Origin: Blastocatellia bacterium
GTDB taxonomy: Bacteria; Acidobacteriota; Blastocatellia; Chloracidobacteriales; JADJPF01
Length of the DNA stretch: 6,385 bases
NCBI GenBank assembly: GCA_016789295.1
Contig: JAEUQL010000209.1
Span: forward strand, 243-6,627
Reading direction: 5' to 3'
Positions within the stretch are counted from its first letter, which is position 1, and each line of letters starts with the position of its first letter. The notes under the pieces were generated by a model. That model did no database searches and was not told the DNA's origin. It saw nothing but the letters and a program-made list of their open reading frames with translations. The position numbers and the translations under genes were made by a program. Below are positions 1 through 6,385 of the stretch, piece by piece.

Positions 1-1620
1 ATGTCTATTCCAGGCGTATTTCCACCAGTAGAGCGTGATAGCAAGGTTCTTGTTGACGGAGGACTTCTCAACAATATCCCTACAAATGTTATGAAAGAAG
101 AGTTCAATCCAGACATTGTAATTGCCGTCGATATAGGTACACCCCTTGGTGATATGCAAGCTATATCATCACTTTTTGGGATACTTCAACAATCTATCAC
201 TGTAATGCTAATAGACAATGATAGAAGAAACCTCCGACTTGCAGATATAGTTATAGCACCAGAACTTGGCAATCTATCTATTCTTGACTTCTCAAAAATA
301 GACCAAACTATTGAAATCGGCTACAAATCTGCACAAGAAAAAGCTGCTATTCTTGACAGGTTGTCTGTAGATGATGAAACTTGGCAGCAGTACGTTGACA
401 GAAAAACTGCCAAAAAACAGAATAGTTCTACTGTTGCAGATAGGGTCGAAGTTGCAGGTGTATCACCAAACGCGCAACAAGCACTCCTAAAAAAGGTAGA
501 GGTAGCGATTGGAGAGCCACTCGATACTCTACAACTTGAAAAAAGTCTAACAGAAATTATTGGAGAAGGTAGGTACGAAAGCCTTGGTTATCAACTAGTA
601 CCAAGCAGTAATGACCCAACAAAACAGACACTCAAGATAAGGGTTAAAGAGAAAAGTTATGCTCCACCATCGATCAATGTGGGCATAGAAGTTGAGGCCA
701 ACGAAGCCAATGACCTCAATTTCACCGTTGGTGGCAGACTGACTCTTTATGACATAGGAAAGTATGGCTCAGAATTGAGAACAGACCTCAAACTTGGTTT
801 TAGGACACTTGTTGCTACTGAATATTATCGACCTATCAGTAAAAACCGCTTTCTCCAGATAGCCACAAGAGGTTTCTACTCAAGAGAGACTTTTCCATTT
901 TTCGTTTCATCAAGAAGGTTGGGGGAATTTCAAGCAAATATAGCAGGTGCAGGGATAGATCTAGCATTTTTAAAGACTAGAAGTGAGGTACGTGTGGGCT
1001 ATGAAATTGCAAGCCTGAATGTTCGTCAACGTTCTGGTGTAGTTCCAACTCCATTACTCAAAGATGGAACAGCTAACTCTCTGCGTGTGAAGTGGGTTTA
1101 TGATGGACAAGATAGTGCAACTATTTCAACAAAAGGCACAAGAATTTCTGCCGAAGGTCGGTACTATATAACGACGACAGAAAACCGCTCTTTTCCTCAA
1201 GTAGCACTAAATTTCAGCCACTTGAAGCCGATTAACGGAAGCTCTTCGCTAATAATTAATTTTATAGGAAGTACTAGTTTTAACAGAGATGCTGGACTGC
1301 TACAACAACAGACTGTTGGAGGGCCTTTCAGGTTGACAGGTTTTAATCGCAACGAATTTAGAGGCAACCACACTGTGATAGGTTCTTTAGGCTACTTGAA
1401 ACAGATAGGTGAGATCTCGCCTCTTGTGGGAGGTAGAGTATTTGCGATAGGTATGTATGAAGTTGGTGGAGCATACAGAAACTTCTTTGCTCCAAAGCTG
1501 AATAACTCTTTTGCAGGCGGCATTCTTGTTGATACCCGAATCGGGCCTTTCTCTATTATTGGCGGCTTAGGGCAAGGAGGTCGTGGACAACTCTATGTCT
1601 CTTTTGGTCAGTCGTTTTGA
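1..1620 (+). CDS. Patatin-like phospholipase fused to POTRA and Omp85 barrel (type Vd autotransporter, PlpD-like), 5' partial
   Basis: This is the C-terminal part of a surface-directed lipid acyl hydrolase. Residues 1-125 are the end of a patatin domain: SIPGVFPPV, then the DGG motif at 19-21, whose Asp19 is the acid of the Ser-Asp catalytic dyad, then NNIP and an IAVDIGT strand. The GxSxG nucleophile must lie upstream, so the ATG at base 1 is an internal Met (the family usually reads ...SMSIPGVFPP here) and not the true start. Residues about 146-217 look like one POTRA domain. Residues about 222-539 are alternating polar/hydrophobic strands of an Omp85-type barrel, with GGPFRLTGF at 440-448 matching the conserved L6-loop region. 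The protein ends in FGQSF, the aromatic C-terminus used for barrel insertion. Family members such as PlpD and FplA carry the lipase, one POTRA and a 16-strand barrel in roughly 730-760 residues, so some 200 or more residues are missing here. Known relatives act on phospholipids; the substrate of this one is not visible. The gene ends in TGA. Confidence 0.94.
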   Translation: MSIPGVFPPVERDSKVLVDGGLLNNIPTNVMKEEFNPDIVIAVDIGTPLGDMQAISSLFGILQQSITVMLIDNDRRNLRLADIVIAPELGNLSILDFSKIDQTIEIGYKSAQEKAAILDRLSVDDETWQQYVDRKTAKKQNSSTVADRVEVAGVSPNAQQALLKKVEVAIGEPLDTLQLEKSLTEIIGEGRYESLGYQLVPSSNDPTKQTLKIRVKEKSYAPPSINVGIEVEANEANDLNFTVGGRLTLYDIGKYGSELRTDLKLGFRTLVATEYYRPISKNRFLQIATRGFYSRETFPFFVSSRRLGEFQANIAGAGIDLAFLKTRSEVRVGYEIASLNVRQRSGVVPTPLLKDGTANSLRVKWVYDGQDSATISTKGTRISAEGRYYITTTENRSFPQVALNFSHLKPINGSSSLIINFIGSTSFNRDAGLLQQQTVGGPFRLTGFNRNEFRGNHTVIGSLGYLKQIGEISPLVGGRVFAIGMYEVGGAYRNFFAPKLNNSFAGGILVDTRIGPFSIIGGLGQGGRGQLYVSFGQSF

Positions 1621-1735
1621 GCAATCTTGAGCAGCAAACTCTTTGGAAAATGGGTTTTGCAACATATAGAAGAAGACCTATGATCTATTTTTATCAGAAA
1701 GTTATAGGCTTTACTATTTTTCTAATCTGGTCTTT

Positions 1736-3946
1736 ATGTCAAACAATACTTCGAATCTCAGTGAGTTGACAGGCTCAGTTAAAAGAATTACTTTTCACAA
1801 TCAGAATAATGGCTGGACAGTTGCACGTCTGATTGTCAAAAATATGCAAGATGATGTAACCATTGTTGGTAACTTTGGTACACTCACCCCTGGAGAGAAC
1901 ATAAAGGTTTCAGGCCACTGGGTAAACGACCCAAGCTACGGGCCACAATTTAGAGTCATTAGCTATGAACTACTGAGGCCAGCAACTTTAGCTGGAATAG
2001 AGAAATATCTTGGTTCTGGCCTTATCAAAGGAGTTGGTCCAGTTACTGCACGACGTCTAGTCGAAAAATTTGGTCTCGAAACGTTAGATATTATTGAGTC
2101 CAACCCAGAAAAACTTACAGAAGTAAGGGGTATTTCGGCTGTTCGTATAAAGAGTATAAAGACGGCTTGGCAAGAGCAGAAAGAGATACGTAATGTAATG
2201 ACGTTTCTCAGTTCTCACAATATCTCTACTCATTTTGCAGTCAAAATCTTCAAGCATTATGGCAAAGACACTATCAAGACTATAGAATCCAATCCTTATC
2301 AACTTGCACGTGATGTTTATGGAATAGGGTTTAAGAGTGCTGACAAAATTGCTCTCAATATAGGGCTTGCACGTGACTCAGATGAAAGGCTTCGTGCAGG
2401 AATTGCACACGTGCTTTACGAAGCTACAGAAGATGGACACTGCTATCTACCATTAAAAGAGCTAATATTGCTTGCTTGTGAAACACTGGAAGTAGAAGAT
2501 CCAAATAGGTTTGAGCGATTGATCAATGAAATGGTACAAACCAAAGAACTCTACAGTGTAGACATTGAAGAAGTTGGATCTTCTATCTATGTTGCTCCAC
2601 TCTTTTTAGCAGAAAGAGCAACTGCAATGCGTCTGCTTAATTTCAATCATCAAATAGCAGTTGACCAAGTTCGTATACTTGCTTGGCTTGATAAATTCTG
2701 TACTAGAGAAGGCATAGAACTTTCTGAAGAACAGTTAAGTTCTGTAATAATTGCGGTCAGTAATGGTATTAGTGTAATAACTGGTGGCCCTGGCTGTGGA
2801 AAGACAACAACCTTAAAAGCACTCGTCAGGTTACTGATTGCTATGGGCAAGCGTGTACAACTGGCTTCACCTACAGGCAGAGCAGCCCAAAGGCTAAGCG
2901 AGGTTACAGGACTTGAAGCAAAAACTATACACAGAATGCTAGAATTTGAACCTGGCTCTTTCTCCTTCAAGTATAACCAAGAACGTCCCTTAGACATAGA
3001 CATACTTATTGTAGATGAATCGTCTATGATAGACATACTACTTGCCAACAATTTGATTAAGGCTATTCCTTCAGATGCGCAGATCTGTTTTGTAGGAGAT
3101 GCTGACCAGCTCCCTTCAGTCGGGCCAGGCCAGTTTCTAAACGACTTGATCAGCTCTGGTATTATACCCACTGCACGTCTGACAAAAGTTTTTCGACAAG
3201 CTGCTGCAAGTAATATCATTTCTTATGCTCATCAAATTAACACTGGTAGTAGCCCAAAATTTGCAAAGCCAGGGGATAAAAGTTCAGACTGTTTCTTCAT
3301 TGAAGAAGTAGATCCAGAACGTATTAACTCTCTTGTTGTCAAAGTGGTAACTCAGTCTATACCAAAGCATTTTGCAATACCTGCAAATGAGATTCAGGTA
3401 CTTGCTCCAATGAAACGTGGCAGTATAGGAACTTCCAACCTCAACATAATGCTTCAAAGCAGCATAAATCCTGAACAGCCAAACAAACCTCAAGTAAAGT
3501 GGGGAATGACCCATTTCAGACTTGGTGATAGAGTTATACAGCAGGTTAACAATTATCAACTTGAAGTTTTTAATGGAGACATTGGTTACATTACAGAGAT
3601 TAATACTGAAGACCGCCAGCTTACAATAAGTTTCAACAATCGATCAGTAAATTATGACTTTGCCGATCTAAACGAACTCTCTCTTGCATATGCAATCTCG
3701 GTTCATCGATCACAAGGGAGCGAATATAAAGCTATAGTACTTCCTATACACTTTCAGCACTGGAATCTGCTCAGTAGAGCTGTAGTTTACACAGGTCTCA
3801 CACGTGCAAAGAGGCTTGCGATACTGATAGGACAGACAGGAGCAGTAAGAAAAGCTGTAAGTAATGACTCCTCAAGACGCTATACCAACCTTTTTGAAGT
3901 CCTACGTTCCGGAAAGAGTGGTACAGGAGCAGGTACTCTTTGGTAA
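1736..3946 (+). CDS. recD2: RecD2 family ATP-dependent 5'-3' DNA helicase, complete
   Basis: This is a superfamily 1B DNA helicase of the RecD2 type, acting in the cytoplasm in DNA repair and replication-fork maintenance, usually without RecBC. The 736 residues match the family's usual length. The N-terminus (about 9-80) is the OB-like domain. Helix-hairpin-helix elements follow at 97-113 (IKGVGPVTARR), 130-141 and 194-210 (VYGIGFKSADK), the RecD2-specific feature absent from RecD of RecBCD. Helicase motifs run in order: Walker A GGPGCGKTT 350-358, motif Ia ASPTGRAAQRL 378-388, Walker B VDES 426-429, motif III GDADQLPSVGPGQ 454-466, APMKRG 557-562, motif V around AISVHRSQGSE 653-663, and motif VI YTGLTRAKR 685-693. 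All look intact. The ATG at 1736 is the first start codon after an in-frame TAG at 1667-1669. No clear Shine-Dalgarno precedes it (upstream bases AATCTGGTCTTT). It lies 115 bases after the lipase gene; I see no functional link. Confidence 0.97.
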   Translation: MSNNTSNLSELTGSVKRITFHNQNNGWTVARLIVKNMQDDVTIVGNFGTLTPGENIKVSGHWVNDPSYGPQFRVISYELLRPATLAGIEKYLGSGLIKGVGPVTARRLVEKFGLETLDIIESNPEKLTEVRGISAVRIKSIKTAWQEQKEIRNVMTFLSSHNISTHFAVKIFKHYGKDTIKTIESNPYQLARDVYGIGFKSADKIALNIGLARDSDERLRAGIAHVLYEATEDGHCYLPLKELILLACETLEVEDPNRFERLINEMVQTKELYSVDIEEVGSSIYVAPLFLAERATAMRLLNFNHQIAVDQVRILAWLDKFCTREGIELSEEQLSSVIIAVSNGISVITGGPGCGKTTTLKALVRLLIAMGKRVQLASPTGRAAQRLSEVTGLEAKTIHRMLEFEPGSFSFKYNQERPLDIDILIVDESSMIDILLANNLIKAIPSDAQICFVGDADQLPSVGPGQFLNDLISSGIIPTARLTKVFRQAAASNIISYAHQINTGSSPKFAKPGDKSSDCFFIEEVDPERINSLVVKVVTQSIPKHFAIPANEIQVLAPMKRGSIGTSNLNIMLQSSINPEQPNKPQVKWGMTHFRLGDRVIQQVNNYQLEVFNGDIGYITEINTEDRQLTISFNNRSVNYDFADLNELSLAYAISVHRSQGSEYKAIVLPIHFQHWNLLSRAVVYTGLTRAKRLAILIGQTGAVRKAVSNDSSRRYTNLFEVLRSGKSGTGAGTLW

Positions 3947-3948
3947 GC

Positions 3949-3975
3949 AACCTACCAGATATAATAGAGTAGGTT
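3949..3975. repeat. Perfect 7-base inverted repeat enclosing a TATAAT box
   Basis: AACCTAC at 3949-3955 is the exact reverse complement of GTAGGTT at 3969-3975, with a 13-base spacer. It starts two bases after the helicase stop codon. No run of T follows it directly, so it is a poor intrinsic terminator. The spacer contains TATAAT, so the arms could be an operator around a promoter, or a stem at the 3' end of the helicase mRNA. A 7-base match of this kind can also arise by chance in AT-rich DNA. Confidence 0.4.
3960..3965 (+). promoter_or_regulatory. Candidate -10 box (TATAAT) for the kinase-TIR-ATPase gene
   Basis: The sequence is an exact sigma-70 -10 consensus on the coding strand, 141 bases before the kinase gene's ATG. 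No good -35 box lies at the right distance: bases 3937-3942 (TCTTTG) are a poor match, and TTGGTA at 3940-3945 is only 14 bases upstream. If used, it would give a 5' leader of roughly 130 bases. A second, weaker AT-rich candidate is TATAGT at 4065-4070, also without a clear -35. Confidence 0.3.
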
Positions 3976-3983
3976 CATAAAGA

Positions 3984-4028
3984 AGTAGATAGCCTCCTAT
4001 TAACAAAAATTCTACTCTTATATTTTTT
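3984..4028 (+). terminator. Weak stem followed by a T-rich tract, possible terminator or attenuator
   Basis: AGTAGA at 3984-3989 can pair with TCTACT at 4011-4016. Six bases later comes a run of six T (4023-4028). CTACTCT at 4012-4018 can instead pair with AGAGTAG at 3966-3972, and a small stem GATAG/CTATT (3988-3992 with 3997-4001, one G-U pair) lies inside. The stems are short and AT-rich, so this could be a weak terminator for the helicase gene, a leader element of the next gene, or chance. Confidence 0.25.
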
Positions 4029-4105
4029 ACTTTACTTTCGCTAGAAAAGAGAAAGACTATTATGTATAGTGTTTTTACACATCTTATCGGTTCAGCGAGC
4101 AGAAA

Positions 4106-6385
4106 ATGGAGAAAGAATCTCAGTATCTAGGAATGTTACTCAACAACCGTTATGTTATTGAGAAAGAGATTGGGCGTGGTGGTATAGCTGTTATCTACCT
4201 AGCTCGTGATAAGCAGCTTCTCAATAAACCCGTTGTTGTTAAACTGCTCTTAGAAAAAAGCCTCCAACAGAAATGGATCACCACAAAGTTTCGTCAAGAA
4301 TTAGAAGCTCTCGCACGTATCGACCACCCAGGAGTCGTTGGAGTACTCGACTTTGGACAAACAGAAGATGGTAAACCTTATCTAGTAATGCAATTTGTTG
4401 AAGGTGTAAGTCTACGCTCTGTAATGAGTGAACAGGGTATGGATCTAACACAAATAGCTTACTTAGTAAGACAGATAGGCCAAGCTCTCAGTGCAGCTCA
4501 CGACAAAGGAGTATTTCATAGAGACTTAAAGCCAGAAAACATTATGCTGCAAGAACTTGGTGATGATGAAAAACAGGTAAAGATCATAGATTTTGGGATT
4601 GCACGGGTTGAAAATTCTCAAATGGCAGAAAATACAGATATACCTGTAGTGGCTGGAACAGCTGCCTACATTTCACCTGAGCAACTTATGTCAAAACCTG
4701 CACTCGCAGCAAGCGATGTCTTCTCTTTTGGAGTAATTACCTATGAAATGGTTACAGGTCAACTACCATTTAAGCCAAAGTCAATGTTCCAACTTCTCTA
4801 CTTACATAGTGAAGGAGTAAAGATAAAACCATCTGCCCTGCGTCCTGAACTAAATAAAAATGCCGAAGAAGCTATACTGAAAGCTTTAGCATTTAATACT
4901 GAAGATCGTTACACTAGAGCGCGTGATTTTGGAGACTATTTATCTGATGTGCTACTTGGTATAACACCAAGTGCAAAAAGAACAGGCAAACGACCTGTTA
5001 TTAAACTCGATAATCTTACAGCTTCAGAGATAGATTCTGTAGCTGCAGAACCAGACACCATAAGAGTTTCTAAAATTATTTCTGATATACCAATCGTCAG
5101 AAAAGCTTCTAGTAACTTATCTTCTGACAGTAATAATAAAGTTAAAGTCTTTATTACATATAAAAGAAATACATTACCAGATGAAAAGATCGCTAACTTG
5201 ATAGAGACAAGACTTTTCCAAGAAGGGTTTCTAGTTTTTGTAGACAAAAATCCAAGGTTTGGTCTTGGATGGGCATTTGAAATAGACAGGTATCTACATA
5301 CTGCTGACTTTGTCATTGCACTTGTTTCTGCAGAATCCGTAGCGAGTGAAATGTTTATTTATGAAATACAGATAGCAAATGAAGCATTTAGAAAACAACA
5401 ATGTACACCACGTATTATTCCTATCAGAATAAACTACAAACAAAACCTTCTAGAGCCTCTCGCATCTATATTAGATCCAATAGGTTATATTTTCTGGTCT
5501 TCTCCAGAAGACAATACAATTTTAATTAATAGTCTTGTACAGATGCTTAATGAAAAGCTTGCAACAGAACTTTTGAAAGCATTCCGCAATTTTGAATCTA
5601 ACAATTTCTCTGTACAAACTACACAACCAAAGCTTGAGCCTGTTGGTGGAGCTATGCCTGTTGATTCAAAGTTTTACATTTTACGAAAAACAGACGAAGA
5701 ATTTCGTACAGCCATAGCAGAGCAAGACAGCATAATTCTTGTAAAAGGACCTCGGCAAACAGGAAAAACGTCCTTACTTGCAAGAGGACTACAACAAGCT
5801 CGTGGTAGAGGAGCAAAAGTAGTCTTGACAGACTTTCAAAAACTCAGTGCAGAGCAATTGACATCTTCAGAAAAATTTTTTATTGCCGTTGCAGAGATGA
5901 TTGCTGACCAACTAAATCTTGAAACTAGTCCAGAAGATTTTTGGAATGCCCGTCGTGGTTCCAGTATCAACTTTGAAAGATATATACGAAAAGAGATCTT
6001 AAATAAAATCGACACTTGCCTCGTCTGGGGAATGGACGAGGTAGATAGACTTTTTAACTGTAGTTTTGGAAGCGAAATATTTGGTCTTTTTCGTTCTTGG
6101 CATAATGAAAGATCCTTAGATCCAGATGGACCCTGGCAAAAACTTACTCTTATTATTGCATACGCCTCTGAAGCCCACCTCTTTATCACAGACCTAAACC
6201 AGTCACCATTCAATGTTGGAACTAGACTTTTTCTCGAAGATTTTAGCTTCGAACAAGTAACTGAACTCAATAATCGCTATGACAAACCTTTGACCAGTAG
6301 TACTGAATTGATAAAGTTTTACAAATTGGTGGGTGGTCATCCATATCTTGTGCGTCGCGGCCTTCATGAAATGGTAACTAGAAGA
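4106..6385 (+). CDS. Ser/Thr protein kinase - TIR - AAA-like ATPase fusion protein, 3' partial
   Basis: The frame is open for 760 codons to the window end. The ATG is the first start codon after an in-frame TAG at 4067-4069; no good Shine-Dalgarno is seen. Residues 16-283 form a Hanks-type kinase: glycine loop GRGGIA 23-28, Lys46, Glu65, HRDLKPEN 138-145, DFG 162-164, SPE 190-192, and Asp204 in SDVFSFG. All key catalytic residues are present. Residues 285-345 are a Ser/Thr-rich linker with no membrane segment. Residues 346-483 form a TIR domain (VFITYKRN 348-355, FGLGW 385-389, LVSAESVASEM 406-416, YEI with Glu420 at the NADase Glu position). Residues from about 511 on form an AAA-like P-loop ATPase of the type Pfam calls AAA_35: VGGAMPVDSKFY 513-524, Walker A GPRQTGKTS 548-556, Walker B region LVWGMDEVD 639-647, and GGHPYLVRRGLHE 743-755. 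The protein is probably a soluble, NTP-gated signalling or defence protein. In related proteins this ATPase is often followed by further domains; those here lie outside the window. The domain calls are firm; the function is inference. Confidence 0.93.
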   Translation, partial: MEKESQYLGMLLNNRYVIEKEIGRGGIAVIYLARDKQLLNKPVVVKLLLEKSLQQKWITTKFRQELEALARIDHPGVVGVLDFGQTEDGKPYLVMQFVEGVSLRSVMSEQGMDLTQIAYLVRQIGQALSAAHDKGVFHRDLKPENIMLQELGDDEKQVKIIDFGIARVENSQMAENTDIPVVAGTAAYISPEQLMSKPALAASDVFSFGVITYEMVTGQLPFKPKSMFQLLYLHSEGVKIKPSALRPELNKNAEEAILKALAFNTEDRYTRARDFGDYLSDVLLGITPSAKRTGKRPVIKLDNLTASEIDSVAAEPDTIRVSKIISDIPIVRKASSNLSSDSNNKVKVFITYKRNTLPDEKIANLIETRLFQEGFLVFVDKNPRFGLGWAFEIDRYLHTADFVIALVSAESVASEMFIYEIQIANEAFRKQQCTPRIIPIRINYKQNLLEPLASILDPIGYIFWSSPEDNTILINSLVQMLNEKLATELLKAFRNFESNNFSVQTTQPKLEPVGGAMPVDSKFYILRKTDEEFRTAIAEQDSIILVKGPRQTGKTSLLARGLQQARGRGAKVVLTDFQKLSAEQLTSSEKFFIAVAEMIADQLNLETSPEDFWNARRGSSINFERYIRKEILNKIDTCLVWGMDEVDRLFNCSFGSEIFGLFRSWHNERSLDPDGPWQKLTLIIAYASEAHLFITDLNQSPFNVGTRLFLEDFSFEQVTELNNRYDKPLTSSTELIKFYKLVGGHPYLVRRGLHEMVTRR

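Noticed and set aside
1..1620. Patatin as a CBASS-type effector (CapV-like) forming a defence system with the TIR protein
   Set aside because: This patatin is fused to a POTRA and outer-membrane barrel, so it is secreted to the surface and is not a cytoplasmic effector. No cyclase gene is nearby, and the helicase gene separates it from the TIR gene.
1666..1692. Possible terminator after the lipase gene (ATAGA/TCTAT stem then five T)
   Set aside because: The stem is only five mostly A-T pairs with a 13-base loop, too weak to call.
1691..1717. Possible promoter for recD2 (TTATCA and TACTAT)
   Set aside because: Both boxes match consensus at only four of six bases, and the spacing of 15 is too short.
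2084..2302. 72-codon open frame on the minus strand
   Set aside because: It is antisense to the helix-hairpin-helix region of recD2, with no family resemblance.
2650..3219. 189-codon open frame on the minus strand
   Set aside because: It lies wholly inside the helicase motif region of recD2, and its translation shows no recognisable domain; it is a shadow of the real gene.
3284..3559. 91-codon open frame on the minus strand
   Set aside because: It is antisense to conserved recD2 coding sequence and has no recognisable motif.
1736..3946. RecD-like helicase as part of a defence island with the kinase-TIR gene
   Set aside because: All motifs and the full length fit the housekeeping RecD2 repair helicase, and a 159-base gap with a possible promoter separates it from the next gene.
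4936..5316. 126-codon open frame on the minus strand
   Set aside because: It is antisense to the linker and start of the TIR domain in the fusion gene, whose frame is clearly coding.
5836..6270. 144-codon open frame on the minus strand
   Set aside because: It is antisense to the AAA-like ATPase, which is strongly conserved in the forward frame.

Overview
The window carries three genes, all on the + strand, with gaps of 115 and 159 bases. It opens inside a gene for a patatin-type lipase fused to an Omp85 outer-membrane barrel (1-1620, 5' end missing). Next comes a complete RecD2-type DNA helicase (1736-3946). Last is a long multidomain signalling gene whose reading frame stays open to the final base (4106-6385, 3' end missing).

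The patatin-POTRA-barrel protein ends in a C-terminal Phe typical of outer-membrane barrels, so the host is a Gram-negative, double-membraned bacterium. Base composition looks AT-rich, near 40% GC by eye. From memory of family sequences, the kinase and the AAA-like domain most resemble proteins common in Acidobacteriota (Blastocatellia) and partly in cyanobacteria. Acidobacteriota is therefore my best guess, but no marker gene here settles it. I see no transposase, integrase, tRNA, rRNA or CRISPR array.

The most notable locus is the last gene. In its 760 visible residues it joins an apparently active Hanks-type Ser/Thr kinase (about 16-283), a Ser/Thr-rich linker (285-345), a TIR domain keeping the expected catalytic Glu (about 346-483), and an AAA-like P-loop ATPase (about 511 to the end). 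The kinase could act as a switch, the TIR domain as an NAD-cleaving or scaffold module, and the ATPase as an NTP-dependent regulator. That resembles the logic of TIR-STAND immune proteins, but any immune role is inference. The separate parts are known families; the three-way combination is what deserves attention.

The three genes have no obvious shared pathway: lipase secretion to the cell surface, DNA repair, and signalling. The gaps and the absence of overlaps fit separate transcription units better than one tight operon. The gap before the kinase gene holds a TATAAT box inside an inverted repeat and several mutually exclusive short stems, so it is the best place to look for regulation.
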